NCBI GenBank assembly: GCA_963784135.1
Contig: CAWAQG010000008.1
Span: 1 to 64,000 of the forward strand
DNA: 64,000 bases
Direction of reading: 5' to 3'
Source: JADFXI01 sp963784135
Lineage (GTDB): Bacteria > Nitrospirota > Thermodesulfovibrionia > Thermodesulfovibrionales > Dissulfurispiraceae
Shown here: positions 19,481 to 28,625 of the stretch, in pieces
Layout of the letters: every line of letters begins with the position of its first letter
Position numbering within the stretch: position 1 is the first letter of the stretch
Translations under genes and position numbers: made by a program
The notes under the pieces: generated by a model
The model's database searches: none
Seen by the model: only the letters and a program-made list of their open reading frames with translations
What the model was told of the DNA's origin: nothing

Positions 19481-19667
19481 ATGTATATGGTTTCTGTCAA
19501 TGTAGAGTAACTGCGAAGGCTGCGAAGAGTGCGTGAATGTCTGCCCGCAGGGTGTTTTTAGAATGGTTGACGCGAAGTCTGATCCTTACCAGACAGGTGA
19601 ATGCGTATTTTGTGAGAGCTGCCTCGGCGTGTGCCCGACATCCGCGATTACCATAACCGAAATGTAA
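19481..19667 (+). CDS. Small 2[4Fe-4S] ferredoxin-like protein (frame interrupted once)
   Basis: After MYMVSVNVE one extra base must be skipped to read NCEGCEECVNVCPQGVF, followed by ECVFCESCLGVCPTSAITITEM and a stop. The two CxxCxxCxxxCP motifs define a bacterial-type ferredoxin of about 61 residues. GGGAGG precedes the start. In the raw frame a TAA follows the ninth codon (VE). It may donate electrons to the Dsr system or the neighbouring sulfur-relay proteins, but nothing here proves a partner. Confidence 0.75.
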
Positions 19668-19693
19668 GCATCCTTCCGATTCAGGACTGCAAT

Positions 19694-19735
19694 AAAAAGG
19701 AGCCGGGCACTCGTATTGAGTGCCGCTCCTTTTTA
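19694..19735. terminator. Bidirectional intrinsic terminator
   Basis: AAAAAGGAGC..GGCACTC pairs with GAGTGCC..GCTCCTTTTT. A-run and T-run on either side let it work for the ferredoxin on the plus strand and tusA on the minus strand, which converge here. Confidence 0.85.
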
Positions 19736-19755
19736 TGCGGTACTAGGTCGCAGTA

Positions 19756-20009
19756 TTATTTCTTCTGGATAAATATTTCCCAATAGCCTTTGTCTTCCAG
19801 CTTTACCACTTCGATCGCGAATCCCTGTTTTTCGGCAAATCTGCGGGAGGGAATCCTCGGCAGAAGCAGGGGCGTCACACAGGATTTTGAGGATTCCGCC
19901 TGAACCTATTTTTTCGAGTTGTTTTTTCGTCAATACCAGAGGATAGGGACAGACCCTCCCTAAAACGTCCAGTGTTTCCGTAGGTGTTTGTGATCTTTAA
20001 GTCAGCCAT
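19756..20009 (-). CDS. tusA: TusA-family sulfur carrier (frame interrupted twice)
   Basis: Once two extra bases are removed the product is MADLKITN..ETLDVLGRVCPYPLVLTKKQLEKIGSGG..., a TusA/SirA protein with the CPxP active-site motif (CPYP). The C-terminal part then reads AEKQGFAIEVVKLEDKGYWEIF. Length minus two bases gives exactly 84 codons. TusA carries persulfide sulfur to downstream acceptors. The gene is last in a minus-strand group with three DsrE-superfamily genes and has AGGAGG before the ATG. That grouping suggests a sulfur-relay module beside the Dsr complex. Confidence 0.82.
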
Positions 20010-20037
20010 TTTTATAATCCTCCTGTTTTAATGGTTA

Positions 20038-20452
20038 TTAGCAGAAGAGAAGATGGTCTACCGATTCCATCGCCTTCTGGATTTCACTGTAAGGAACAAT
20101 CTTTGCTTTTGTCTCCCCCCCGATATCTTCTGCATCCATTATCAGGGCGTCTTCCTTAATGCCGAATTTGTCGACATCCTCTTTGCATATCAACACATTA
20201 AGGTCCAGCAAAAGGGAGTTTTTTATATGCTGTTCCAGGCTGGTGATGCCGTAATTCTTCATGGCCTGATGGCTCTTAAGGCAATTGAGTACGCCGTCGC
20301 CGATAAAGCAGACTACCGGTTCAACATTATCTCCGTCCTCCAGGTATATTTCTACGGTTTGGCTCGAAATCGCATGGGTCATTGCAAGCCGTGAGCCTTC
20401 AATTTTATAAGGGAGAGTCCTGACAACAAATCCCAGTTTCTTTAGTCGCCAT
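20038..20452 (-). CDS. DsrE-superfamily protein 1 (frame interrupted near start)
   Basis: The corrected N-terminus reads MATKKLGFVVRTLPYKIEGSRLAMTHAI, and the raw frame needs one base skipped within the first five codons. The body shows DsrE/F-like alternating strands and helices (VEPVVCFIGDGVLNCLKSHQ; LLLDLNVLICKEDVDKFGI). Minus one base the gene has 138 codons, typical for DsrE/DsrF. Cysteines occur in VVCFIGDG, LNCLK and LICKED. GGAGGAG precedes the ATG. It is called a DsrF- or DsrE-like sulfurtransferase subunit, and which one is not certain. Confidence 0.7.
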
Positions 20453-20453
20453 A

Positions 20454-20814
20454 TTAATCTCCTCCTATATGAAGGACCCTGTCAGCGCTGAAAGAGCTTG
20501 CAAGATACCAATCCATGCTGTGCCTTTGAACGCCTTCCAATGTGTCCTCTTTTTTATAGCCTCTGGCCTCGGCACACGCCTCGCAGGCGGTTATCTGGAA
20601 ATTGCCGGTGGCGACGAGTTCCTGAACTTTTTTTGCAAGGTGAATAATCCTTAAATGCCTTCTGCCCCTTTTTGGAAAGCATCGTCGCATTTCCGGATAT
20701 CCATAAATCAACCTTGTGCCCCTTTTGTATGGCCGCCTCCGAAAGCTTGACCGCAAAATCGAGTGACAGGGAGCCGACCAGTGATGAAAAGCTGCCTATT
20801 GTTAATTTTCCCAT
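20454..20814 (-). CDS. DsrE-superfamily protein 2 with CxxC (frame interrupted once)
   Basis: The N-terminal half reads MGKLTIGSFSSLVGSLSLDFAVKLSEAAI and GHKVDLWISGNATMLSK. The C-terminal half reads HLAKKVQELVATGNFQITACEACAEARGY and ends SADRVLHIGGD. The frame shifts by one extra base near 20650. Minus one base it has 120 codons. DsrE-type proteins accept sulfur on a conserved cysteine located where CEACAEARG lies here, so this is the best candidate for the active sulfur acceptor of the group. ACGAG-type ribosome-binding spacing before the ATG is acceptable. Confidence 0.72.
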
Positions 20815-20833
20815 ACTCGTCTCCTTTTATAAA

Positions 20834-21131
20834 TTATATCCATATTATTTTTTCATAGTCATTAAAAATAAGGTCGACAACATCGCCGTAAGTTACCACC
20901 TTTACGCGGCTGTCGATGTTAGCGGCGCTGAATCCCCTGCTTTCAAGGTCCTCAGACAGCACATAAAATGTAGCCTTTTTATCGAGAACTGAAGATGCTT
21001 TGCCGTTTTCCTTAACAGCAGCATTGTAAACGCCATTGCCGACAAGAATTATGCCGAGCTTGTCGGCGGTCAGCCTGTCAAGGACATCAGCATCCTGCAC
21101 AGTAGTCACTTAAAAAAACACCTAATTTCAT
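20834..21131 (-). CDS. DsrE-superfamily protein 3, DsrH/TusB-like (frame interrupted near start)
   Basis: A well-placed start (GAGGAGGTGTGAGC then ATG) gives MKLGVFL. After a run of seven T one extra base must be skipped to reach VTTVQDADVLDRLTADKLGIILVGNGVYNAA, a DsrH/TusB-like beginning. The end reads VVTYGDVVDLIFNDYEKIIWI. Minus one base it has 99 codons, the usual DsrH length. It is first in the minus-strand group dsrH-like, dsrE-like, dsrE-like, tusA. DsrEFH in sulfur oxidisers is a persulfide relay, but a role in a reducer is open. Confidence 0.68.
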
Positions 21132-21342
21132 GCTCACACCTCCTCAATAGTTTTTCAGTCTGGCAAGCAGACTTTAATACCATCGCTGAAAAATAATTAA
21201 TAATGTATTATATGAAAGGCGAAGGTTTCTTTATACCAGTAAGCCTATGGAATTGTCAATAGAAAATTGTCTGCAATAACAATATCTTATATGGTTATGC
21301 CAATAATTTATAACAGGCGGCGTAAATACTATATCCTCCGGA

Positions 21343-22569
21343 TTAAAGCAATGCATACAGAAGCGTATCAATTTTATCGATAAGCTCCTTAAACATCCCG
21401 CCGTGGCTTTTCGAGCTGGAAAAGAGTTCGGTCCTTATTTTCCGGATTTCGGGGTCGTCACATTTATCATAAGTGATATGTCCATTCTGCATTGCATGCC
21501 TTTCGAGAATAAGGAGATGCATCGCCTTTTCAACAAACGGGACAAGCAACTCTTTAATCCGCAATGCGTAATCAGTAATGAGCGACGGATCAGCGTCGCT
21601 GCATCTTATGAGTTCCGAAATTTCTTTTATCAGCACGTACAAAGTACAATATTCGAGCCCTCTGACACCTCGCCGCCACTGCAATAGCATCGGGTTTCTC
21701 CAGAACCAGAGAAAATTGCGCTCGGCCGAGAGCAATTACCTCATCGACTGCTGATTCGAGTTCGGCAACGAGTTCGGAAGTCTCCCCCGCAGCTTGGACG
21801 CGGTGACACGCCGGTCGTTATCATACCCTTCCTCTCCAGCCAGATAGCGCCATAGATTCCTCAGCACAACAGCGCCGTTTGCATCACCCGGGGTATCGAA
21901 ATGGATCAACGAGAGCAGTACCTTCCCCTTTCTATAGGTCCCTTCGACAACTGCGGGACCATTAAGCAGGCGGTCCGGGTTGAGATTGATGCGATAGAGC
22001 TTTTCCTTATCAGGCCAATTGCCATAGCGCGCCGTGTCCCCCACATTGAGATCAGAACTGAATGAGTCGGCGAAGGCGCGGCCATAGGTTGCGAGTATGC
22101 GGGTGTCGTTTCTGTCAGGCAAAAACTGTGAGGGCCACCATGCGTGGAATACCGGCTCTGTAATGCCCTGCCACATGCGGTGTCCGGACAGATTCAGACC
22201 TATTCTGCCGCTGAAACTCGGGACCCGCTCTTTTGTGGGTTTTCTGCTGATGTTCAGCAGGCCGATTCCGTCGAGTGTCGCAAGCCCGGCCCCGCCGCAA
22301 AAGCCGAGGTAATTGCCGCCGCTGCCGACAAATTCTTTTATTTTGGCAGTTCCATCAGCGCCAAGCGTCTTAATTTTGTTTGAGGCCCACCCGCCCGGGA
22401 CAAAAAGGAGTTTGCATTCCTCAAGAATACCTTTTTTGATATCTTCGGAACGGACCAGCTCAAAGGGCAGGCCGGCGGCCTTCAATGCCTTGTAAGCCAT
22501 CAGCCCCCAGAGAAATGACTCATCCCAGAGGAATGCAATTTTACCGTCAGCCCTTGCCGGAAGTTTCAT
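21343..22569 (-). CDS. BPL_N (glutamine amidotransferase-like) protein with C-terminal helical domain, frame disturbed
   Basis: Residues 1-240 look like the BPL_N / class I amidotransferase-like fold. LFVPGGWASNKI and a cysteine elbow GGNYLGFCGGAGLA mark the active site, and VLLSLIHFDTPGD lies further on. In the raw frame a TAA follows QQSMR, but the same frame resumes as LSAERNFLWFWRNPMLLQWRRGVRG. A short reading one frame away (ETSELVAELESAVDEVIALG) joins the two parts. This needs one missing base in a five-G run near 21790 and one extra base near 21725, net zero. The joined protein would have about 408 residues. Its biochemical role is unknown. Confidence 0.65.
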
Positions 22570-22681
22570 TTTTCGATTATATCATTATTCACCTATGTCG
22601 GTTGTTCCAAATTGTGTTGTATACGATATAATGGTAAACTTTGAAGGGTCAAGGTTCCAGGAAGAAAGGAGACAATGATTA

Positions 22682-23311
22682 ATGAATAATGCAAATGGAA
22701 TCACGATCTTTGAGGACCTGACGGAAATAGTCGCCCCCGGGCATTCTTGTCTTGTTGTCTGGGATGTTCAAGCAGGACTTGTGGACAGGATTTTCAATAA
22801 AGAAGAGTTTATAAGCAGCCTGAAAGGCCTGATTGAGGGCGTGAGAGGAAAGATGCCCGTAGCATACACCCTCATAACTCCTGCCCCTAAAGGGTTCCAG
22901 TCGTCATGGTATATCTATTCCATGATGAAACGCTTTAATATCAGGGAGGTTGCCAAACTGCCCAATTTCATGGCCCCTGGCTCAAAGGAAAGGGAGATAC
23001 CTGATGACGTAAAGCCTGTCGCAGGCGATGTTATTCTGGATAAACCCACGGCAAGCATATTCATTGGGACAAATTTCGAGAACATGATGAGAAACAGGGG
23101 TATCACCACCCTGATATTCACGGGCATAGCGACCGAGTTTGGAATCGAGTCATCGGCGCGCGATGCGTCAAACAGGGGATTCTATCCGGTGGTGATCTCA
23201 GATTGCGTCTCTTCAATGGATAAAGATGCTCACGAGCGCTCTCTGAAAAATCTCGACAAACTGGTTATTGTAAAAAGTTCCGGCGAGCTATTGAAGAGTA
23301 TAGGTCAATAA
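22682..23311 (+). CDS. Isochorismatase-family protein lacking the usual catalytic cysteine
   Basis: The 209-residue protein has the cysteine-hydrolase (isochorismatase-like) layout: VVWDVQAGLVD with the catalytic Asp, LDKPTASIF with the catalytic Lys, and IFTGIATEFGIESSARDASNRGFYPVVISDCVSS. In active hydrolases the third residue sits in a T-D/E-x-C-V motif; here the corresponding position in TEFGIES is Gly. Either catalysis is lost or changed, or the nucleophile is elsewhere. A -10-like TATAAT lies about 50 bases upstream. It stands alone between divergent genes, so context gives no substrate. Confidence 0.82.
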   Translation: MNNANGITIFEDLTEIVAPGHSCLVVWDVQAGLVDRIFNKEEFISSLKGLIEGVRGKMPVAYTLITPAPKGFQSSWYIYSMMKRFNIREVAKLPNFMAPGSKEREIPDDVKPVAGDVILDKPTASIFIGTNFENMMRNRGITTLIFTGIATEFGIESSARDASNRGFYPVVISDCVSSMDKDAHERSLKNLDKLVIVKSSGELLKSIGQ

Positions 23312-23363
23312 TGTGTACAAGTCAGTATTATAGATAGCAGTTATCGTGATCCGGCACCAAGCA

Positions 23364-24995
23364 CTATGGCCTTAATTTATTTCTTTTATTCTCATACATG
23401 GATTTATCAGCCATAGCTAAAAGTTCGTCGATCGAACATGGATTTGATGGATCGTAGTAGGCTGTTCCGGCACTTAAGGAAAGCTTGTAGGCCCGCTTAA
23501 TTCTTTCATTGTAGTTCTCAATGTGTTTCACGAAACGCGCAATTATTTTCTCAACATGGCTTTCCGAAGTTCCTATAGGAATCACTACAAACTCATCACC
23601 CCCTATGCGGGCAATAATGTCTGCGGCACGGAAGCATTCCTTAATAATAGAGGCAGCTCCGATTATGGCCACATCACCCTCTTGATGACCGTATGCATCA
23701 TTAATTTGTTTCAGATTATCCAGGTCGGCATAAAGCAGATAAATTCCAGTGTTCTGCCGCTTAGCCAGTTTTAGTTGCTGTTCACAAAGTGTATAGAATC
23801 CCCGACGATTTACAAGCCCTGTAAGTTCATCTGTAATCGACATTTTGTATAATTTATCTTCCATCTGCTTTCGTGCGGCGAAGTCTCTGGAGGTATGGAC
23901 AACCTGCACAATCTCGCCCTTTTCGTTTCTTATCGGGGATGCTGTAACCTCGACATATTTTTTCTCACCGGTCATGTCATAATGCAGATGTTCTATGGAA
24001 GTATGTGCCCCGTATTTTACGGCATCTATAAGAGGACATTTATTATCGGGAGGGGAGCATACATCGGATCTGCGATGTGTAACTTCATAACAGGCCTTGC
24101 CTATGACCTGTGACTTTTCTTTAATCCCGTACTCCTTCATAAAGGCAATGTTAACATCCACTAAAGTAAAATCACTAACATTAATAATCGAGATGGAATC
24201 ACGCATGTTGTCAAGAATTGCCCTGGTAAATTCGTAAGTACGATTGAGTTTATTGGCAACCTCAGCATCAAAAATTCTGAGGATTTTGCCTACTGAAAAG
24301 GCTATAAGCAGAGCGCATACGGCCCGAAAAAGCTGTACCGGAATCCGCACAACCGATAAAAATAAATCTGCATTTAAATAGGTAGAAGGGAATAAATTGA
24401 CTTTATCAACTATAAGACCGCTTAAAACACCATATGCAATAAAAACCACACCACCTGAAATAAAATATCGTTTTACCTTTAAAGCTTCCAGATCTTTTTC
24501 CCCAAACTTATAATAAAACAGAAATCCCAGGCCCGTGAGTATACAGCCTGGAAAACCAATAAAAACCCTTACTAAAACTCCGCTTGTCTTAAAAAAACCT
24601 ACGGCTTCCATACTTTGAATAAACATAAACAGTATTACAGCAATAAAGAGGCCCCATTCCAGCAAAAAGGCAAATTTTCTTTGCATCAGGGGATGTTTTG
24701 TTACAGCAATTCTTAGAAGTTGTAAGCCGAAGTTAAAAAGGAAAAGGAAAGAAATCATAAGACAACAAAAACTAACGGCCGCCAAAGCGGGAAGCTCCCC
24801 TTTAATTATTCTCCACATGTCGAGGAATTCGTTTATACCATGAGTGATCCCAAATGTGGCAAGTAACCACATAATACCCGCAAGAGGATATTTACTCTCT
24901 TTTCTTTTCTGGGTCAGAATGAAAACTCCCATTACAAAAAAAGAGAGCCCGTAGACGAAAAAGACAACATCTAAATGATCTTTAAAATACTCCAT
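23364..24995 (-). CDS. Membrane-bound diguanylate cyclase with PAS domain
   Basis: The 543-residue protein has about seven hydrophobic helices in residues 1-230. A PAS domain follows (FTLVDVNIAFMKEYGIKEKSQVIGKACYEV and a PAC end VQVVHTSRDF), then a GGDEF domain from about residue 375. The catalytic motif GGDEF is intact. The inhibitory-site motif RxxD (RAAD) precedes it by the usual five residues, so product inhibition by c-di-GMP is expected. It makes c-di-GMP at the inner membrane in response to a signal sensed by the membrane or PAS part. It is a single gene with no partner beside it. Confidence 0.9.
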   Translation of the reverse strand: MEYFKDHLDVVFFVYGLSFFVMGVFILTQKRKESKYPLAGIMWLLATFGITHGINEFLDMWRIIKGELPALAAVSFCCLMISFLFLFNFGLQLLRIAVTKHPLMQRKFAFLLEWGLFIAVILFMFIQSMEAVGFFKTSGVLVRVFIGFPGCILTGLGFLFYYKFGEKDLEALKVKRYFISGGVVFIAYGVLSGLIVDKVNLFPSTYLNADLFLSVVRIPVQLFRAVCALLIAFSVGKILRIFDAEVANKLNRTYEFTRAILDNMRDSISIINVSDFTLVDVNIAFMKEYGIKEKSQVIGKACYEVTHRRSDVCSPPDNKCPLIDAVKYGAHTSIEHLHYDMTGEKKYVEVTASPIRNEKGEIVQVVHTSRDFAARKQMEDKLYKMSITDELTGLVNRRGFYTLCEQQLKLAKRQNTGIYLLYADLDNLKQINDAYGHQEGDVAIIGAASIIKECFRAADIIARIGGDEFVVIPIGTSESHVEKIIARFVKHIENYNERIKRAYKLSLSAGTAYYDPSNPCSIDELLAMADKSMYENKRNKLRP

Positions 24996-25181
24996 TAGTA
25001 ATTAGGATACCACAGCGGGAAACTAATTTTTAAAACGTATACTTCGGGAAACATTTAACGCAATTTCTGATTACCCGATTCTGAGGAATTAAAACGGAAA
25101 GAAACATATTCAGAAAATCGAAACTCGCATTGGTTTCAGGAAGGAGCTTTGGGCCAAATGACAGTTATAGATGGGCACTTT

Positions 25182-25418
25182 TTAATCCTCGTAGCTTCTT
25201 CGCCTACCTTGTTGTCCTTCGGCCAGTTCCCATTCCTCATGATCGCCCCAGATGTCATGTTTTTCATGCCTTGTAATGGCAGTGTTGCAGCCAAAACATA
25301 TCAGTGTTTCAATACCTTTATCCTGGCCGGAAAATTCGTACATGCTGCTCCGCTTTTCTCCGCAACTCGGGCATGTCCACTCATACATAAGTTTGCCGGA
25401 TATCTTAACGTGGATCAT
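25182..25418 (-). CDS. Small zinc-ribbon protein
   Basis: A 78-residue protein with CPSCGEKRSSMYEF and LICFGCNTAI, two CxxC pairs about 20 residues apart, is a likely zinc ribbon. The ATG has an excellent GAGGAGGGGG ribbon of a ribosome-binding site, which supports it as real despite its size. The C-terminus is hydrophilic (EGQQGRRRSYED). No function is recognised; it stands alone before an IS array. Confidence 0.6.
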   Translation of the reverse strand: MIHVKISGKLMYEWTCPSCGEKRSSMYEFSGQDKGIETLICFGCNTAITRHEKHDIWGDHEEWELAEGQQGRRRSYED

Positions 25419-25875
25419 TACCCCCTCCTCTTCCAGAACGTCTTTATAAAGCCTGCCTTAAACTGCATCAAGTCCCCCGCTTGAGAATCGCTCTTCAAAA
25501 TTATATCATAATAGGAATACACTTATTTCAGGAAGAACTCTTGCCTCTCATCTTCACCCGACAACACCTCACTGCGGACATTTCGCCACAGCAATAACCA
25601 TTTCTAATCCTCGCAGCAGTACCACTCTTGCATTCTGTGATGTTGCATGTCGCAGCTCTAACCATTAGGCCTGCACTAAGCAGCCCGGATTGCTACTTTA
25701 ATAGGAACACCCCCAACACGGTGAAGACGCTTTGTTGCAACCCGCAATTCTCAGGGGACCCTTCTCGATATCGCCTCCTACTCTTGAATTTGGATGTGAC
25801 AAGGTGTCAATTACTCCCTTTACCACATTTAGTTATCTTAAATTGCTAAGTATTCTCAGTATGTTGCCGGAACAG
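25419..25875. other. Non-coding interval left of the IS array
   Basis: I see no convincing gene or RNA here. Possible short frames lack ribosome-binding sites and family features. The interval borders the left end of IS copy 1, whose flank does not carry the 16-bp duplication seen at the other junctions. Confidence 0.5.
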
Positions 25876-27242
25876 TGTTGTCAACAAATAGAGTTGTCCG
25901 GTTTTAGAGCAAATAAACTGTCCGGTTCTGCAGGGTGGCTGCGCATGGAACATGGCAGTCCACCGATTTCAGTTTTATTAAGGCTTATGCCGCTGCATGT
26001 GAGCAAATTGCAATCTCCTTTCCTTTAGAGTTATAGGCAGCCAGTTTTCTCGGTCCATGAAAGATAGCAAGTCTACCGTCGGGATAACGATGAACGCTTA
26101 CCTGGACCCTGACGTAATGGCAACGATATTGATTTGGCGGGATCTGAAGTTTTAGTCCATCGAACTTTACACAGTTGTCATTGCCGACGGTGCGGTCATA
26201 CTGTTCGCATAGGATGTCTTCCAAGGCAGTGCCTGCCCAAGTCACGAACACGCTCTCTGGTTCTTGAGGGATAACGGCGAACTCGGCATTATGGGCCGGC
26301 ATATATGTACTGGCAAGATAATCATTGGCCTGCTTCATCCCAGTGATGCCCGCCATCGCAAGCTCCTTGACCAGCCGATCTTGATGGGTACTGAAGGCTC
26401 GCTCAGAACGGCCCCTGGCTTCAGGAGAATACGCAGGGATCATCTTAATCCCCAGTTGGCTCATTGCACGACCAAACTGGGTAAGACTTGATTTGTCCAC
26501 TTTCCCTCCAGCCTCCGGTGTATGCCAATAGTGACTTCCGCGATCCGTATACAACGAAGCAAACAACCCGTGTTGCTCTATAACCTCTTTTACACCCAGA
26601 AAGCTGCTTTGTGTGCCTTCTTCCTTAACAAAAAACATCGAGTAGTGTTCACTGCTGGCATCATCCATCGTCACGATCAAATCCCATAATTTGCCGGGAA
26701 CCCACTGGTGCCGGGAACCATCCTGATGAAGCATCATGCCGATATAGGGAGCCCTGACCCTTCTTTTCCTGTGTGCCCCTTTCAGTGCCCCTTTCGGTAC
26801 CAATCCCTTTTCCTGGAGGGTGTTTTTGACCCATGTGTAGCTCCTGTTTCCTTGATGAACTCGGCGATACCAGCTAAAAAAATGCTTGACGTTGAAACCA
26901 TAATAACGTCCTCTATAAAGATCCGATAGCGCCATCACTTCGTCAACTGGTGCTCGCAGATGCGATATTTGTCCTAAACGCTTATCTATAAGTCCCTCCA
27001 TCCCTTTATCCGCATACCTCAGCAGATATCGCCGAAATGTCCTGTCACAGACACCAAGGAGCATCGCCGCTTCCTCCTGCGTTAGCCGTCCACTCTTCCA
27101 GCCCTCATAACCTTCTTCAAATCTCATTTTCCGTACCTCCTGCAACACCGCCGAACGTTTCATGGATAGCCCCCCTTGCTATCCATATACCACCCGGACA
27201 GTTTATGTGCTACAGATACGGACAGTTTATCAACTCGCTACA
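25876..27242 (-). mobile_element. IS element, ISNCY/IS1202-like, copy 1 of a tandem pair
   Basis: The element is 1367 bp. Its ends begin TGT and finish ACA with imperfect inverted repeats (TGTTGTCAACAAATAGAG at one side against TGTAGCGAGTTGATAAAC at the other). The motif CTGTCCG recurs within the ends. It carries one transposase gene on the minus strand. The right side is followed by a 16-bp sequence shared with copy 2, and the left flank differs. Confidence 0.9.
25985..27163 (-). CDS. Transposase, rve/DDE type (IS copy 1)
   Basis: The 392-residue protein has an N-terminal helix-turn-helix (RLTQEEAAMLLGVCDRTFRRYLLRY) and an integrase-type core. Acidic residues are in HQDGSRHQW, YTDRGSHYW and RGRSERAF, a plausible DDE set. 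The residues after the first D resemble IS1202-group (ISNCY) transposases. It is intact and identical in sequence to copy 2, so the duplication is recent. Confidence 0.93.
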   Translation of the reverse strand: MKRSAVLQEVRKMRFEEGYEGWKSGRLTQEEAAMLLGVCDRTFRRYLLRYADKGMEGLIDKRLGQISHLRAPVDEVMALSDLYRGRYYGFNVKHFFSWYRRVHQGNRSYTWVKNTLQEKGLVPKGALKGAHRKRRVRAPYIGMMLHQDGSRHQWVPGKLWDLIVTMDDASSEHYSMFFVKEEGTQSSFLGVKEVIEQHGLFASLYTDRGSHYWHTPEAGGKVDKSSLTQFGRAMSQLGIKMIPAYSPEARGRSERAFSTHQDRLVKELAMAGITGMKQANDYLASTYMPAHNAEFAVIPQEPESVFVTWAGTALEDILCEQYDRTVGNDNCVKFDGLKLQIPPNQYRCHYVRVQVSVHRYPDGRLAIFHGPRKLAAYNSKGKEIAICSHAAA

Positions 27243-27258
27243 CGGCATCCCCATCGAC
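27243..27258. repeat. 16-bp direct repeat between IS copies (repeat at 28626-28641)
   Basis: CGGCATCCCCATCGAC occurs between the two IS copies and again immediately after copy 2, flanking copy 2 like a target duplication. The 16-bp length equals that seen around the third copy at 50.5 kb. Confidence 0.85.
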
Positions 27259-28625
27259 TGTTGTCAACAAATAGAGTTGTCCGGTTTTAGAGCAAATAAA
27301 CTGTCCGGTTCTGCAGGGTGGCTGCGCATGGAACATGGCAGTCCACCGATTTCAGTTTTATTAAGGCTTATGCCGCTGCATGTGAGCAAATTGCAATCTC
27401 CTTTCCTTTAGAGTTATAGGCAGCCAGTTTTCTCGGTCCATGAAAGATAGCAAGTCTACCGTCGGGATAACGATGAACGCTTACCTGGACCCTGACGTAA
27501 TGGCAACGATATTGATTTGGCGGGATCTGAAGTTTTAGTCCATCGAACTTTACACAGTTGTCATTGCCGACGGTGCGGTCATACTGTTCGCATAGGATGT
27601 CTTCCAAGGCAGTGCCTGCCCAAGTCACGAACACGCTCTCTGGTTCTTGAGGGATAACGGCGAACTCGGCATTATGGGCCGGCATATATGTACTGGCAAG
27701 ATAATCATTGGCCTGCTTCATCCCAGTGATGCCCGCCATCGCAAGCTCCTTGACCAGCCGATCTTGATGGGTACTGAAGGCTCGCTCAGAACGGCCCCTG
27801 GCTTCAGGAGAATACGCAGGGATCATCTTAATCCCCAGTTGGCTCATTGCACGACCAAACTGGGTAAGACTTGATTTGTCCACTTTCCCTCCAGCCTCCG
27901 GTGTATGCCAATAGTGACTTCCGCGATCCGTATACAACGAAGCAAACAACCCGTGTTGCTCTATAACCTCTTTTACACCCAGAAAGCTGCTTTGTGTGCC
28001 TTCTTCCTTAACAAAAAACATCGAGTAGTGTTCACTGCTGGCATCATCCATCGTCACGATCAAATCCCATAATTTGCCGGGAACCCACTGGTGCCGGGAA
28101 CCATCCTGATGAAGCATCATGCCGATATAGGGAGCCCTGACCCTTCTTTTCCTGTGTGCCCCTTTCAGTGCCCCTTTCGGTACCAATCCCTTTTCCTGGA
28201 GGGTGTTTTTGACCCATGTGTAGCTCCTGTTTCCTTGATGAACTCGGCGATACCAGCTAAAAAAATGCTTGACGTTGAAACCATAATAACGTCCTCTATA
28301 AAGATCCGATAGCGCCATCACTTCGTCAACTGGTGCTCGCAGATGCGATATTTGTCCTAAACGCTTATCTATAAGTCCCTCCATCCCTTTATCCGCATAC
28401 CTCAGCAGATATCGCCGAAATGTCCTGTCACAGACACCAAGGAGCATCGCCGCTTCCTCCTGCGTTAGCCGTCCACTCTTCCAGCCCTCATAACCTTCTT
28501 CAAATCTCATTTTCCGTACCTCCTGCAACACCGCCGAACGTTTCATGGATAGCCCCCCTTGCTATCCATATACCACCCGGACAGTTTATGTGCTACAGAT
28601 ACGGACAGTTTATCAACTCGCTACA
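27259..28625 (-). mobile_element. IS element, ISNCY/IS1202-like, copy 2
   Basis: This is the same 1367-bp element as copy 1, in direct orientation with a repeat unit of 1383 bp (element plus 16-bp duplication). It is followed directly by the second CGGCATCCCCATCGAC. Confidence 0.92.
27368..28546 (-). CDS. Transposase, rve/DDE type (IS copy 2)
   Basis: It is intact, with the same 392 residues as copy 1, including the HTH and the HQDGS, YTDRG and GRSER motifs. A strong ribosome-binding site (GGAGG-type in the reverse sense of AGCCCCCCTTGC) precedes the ATG. Confidence 0.93.
   Translation of the reverse strand: MKRSAVLQEVRKMRFEEGYEGWKSGRLTQEEAAMLLGVCDRTFRRYLLRYADKGMEGLIDKRLGQISHLRAPVDEVMALSDLYRGRYYGFNVKHFFSWYRRVHQGNRSYTWVKNTLQEKGLVPKGALKGAHRKRRVRAPYIGMMLHQDGSRHQWVPGKLWDLIVTMDDASSEHYSMFFVKEEGTQSSFLGVKEVIEQHGLFASLYTDRGSHYWHTPEAGGKVDKSSLTQFGRAMSQLGIKMIPAYSPEARGRSERAFSTHQDRLVKELAMAGITGMKQANDYLASTYMPAHNAEFAVIPQEPESVFVTWAGTALEDILCEQYDRTVGNDNCVKFDGLKLQIPPNQYRCHYVRVQVSVHRYPDGRLAIFHGPRKLAAYNSKGKEIAICSHAAA

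Noticed and set aside
14900..21800. Programmed +1 frameshifting as a regulatory feature of the dsr genes
   Set aside because: The break sites share no slippery motif, vary in distance from any stop, and one or two missing bases occur as well. Sequence error is simpler, though not proven.
25628..25849. 73-codon plus-strand frame in the interval before the IS array
   Set aside because: No ribosome-binding site and no recognisable domain.
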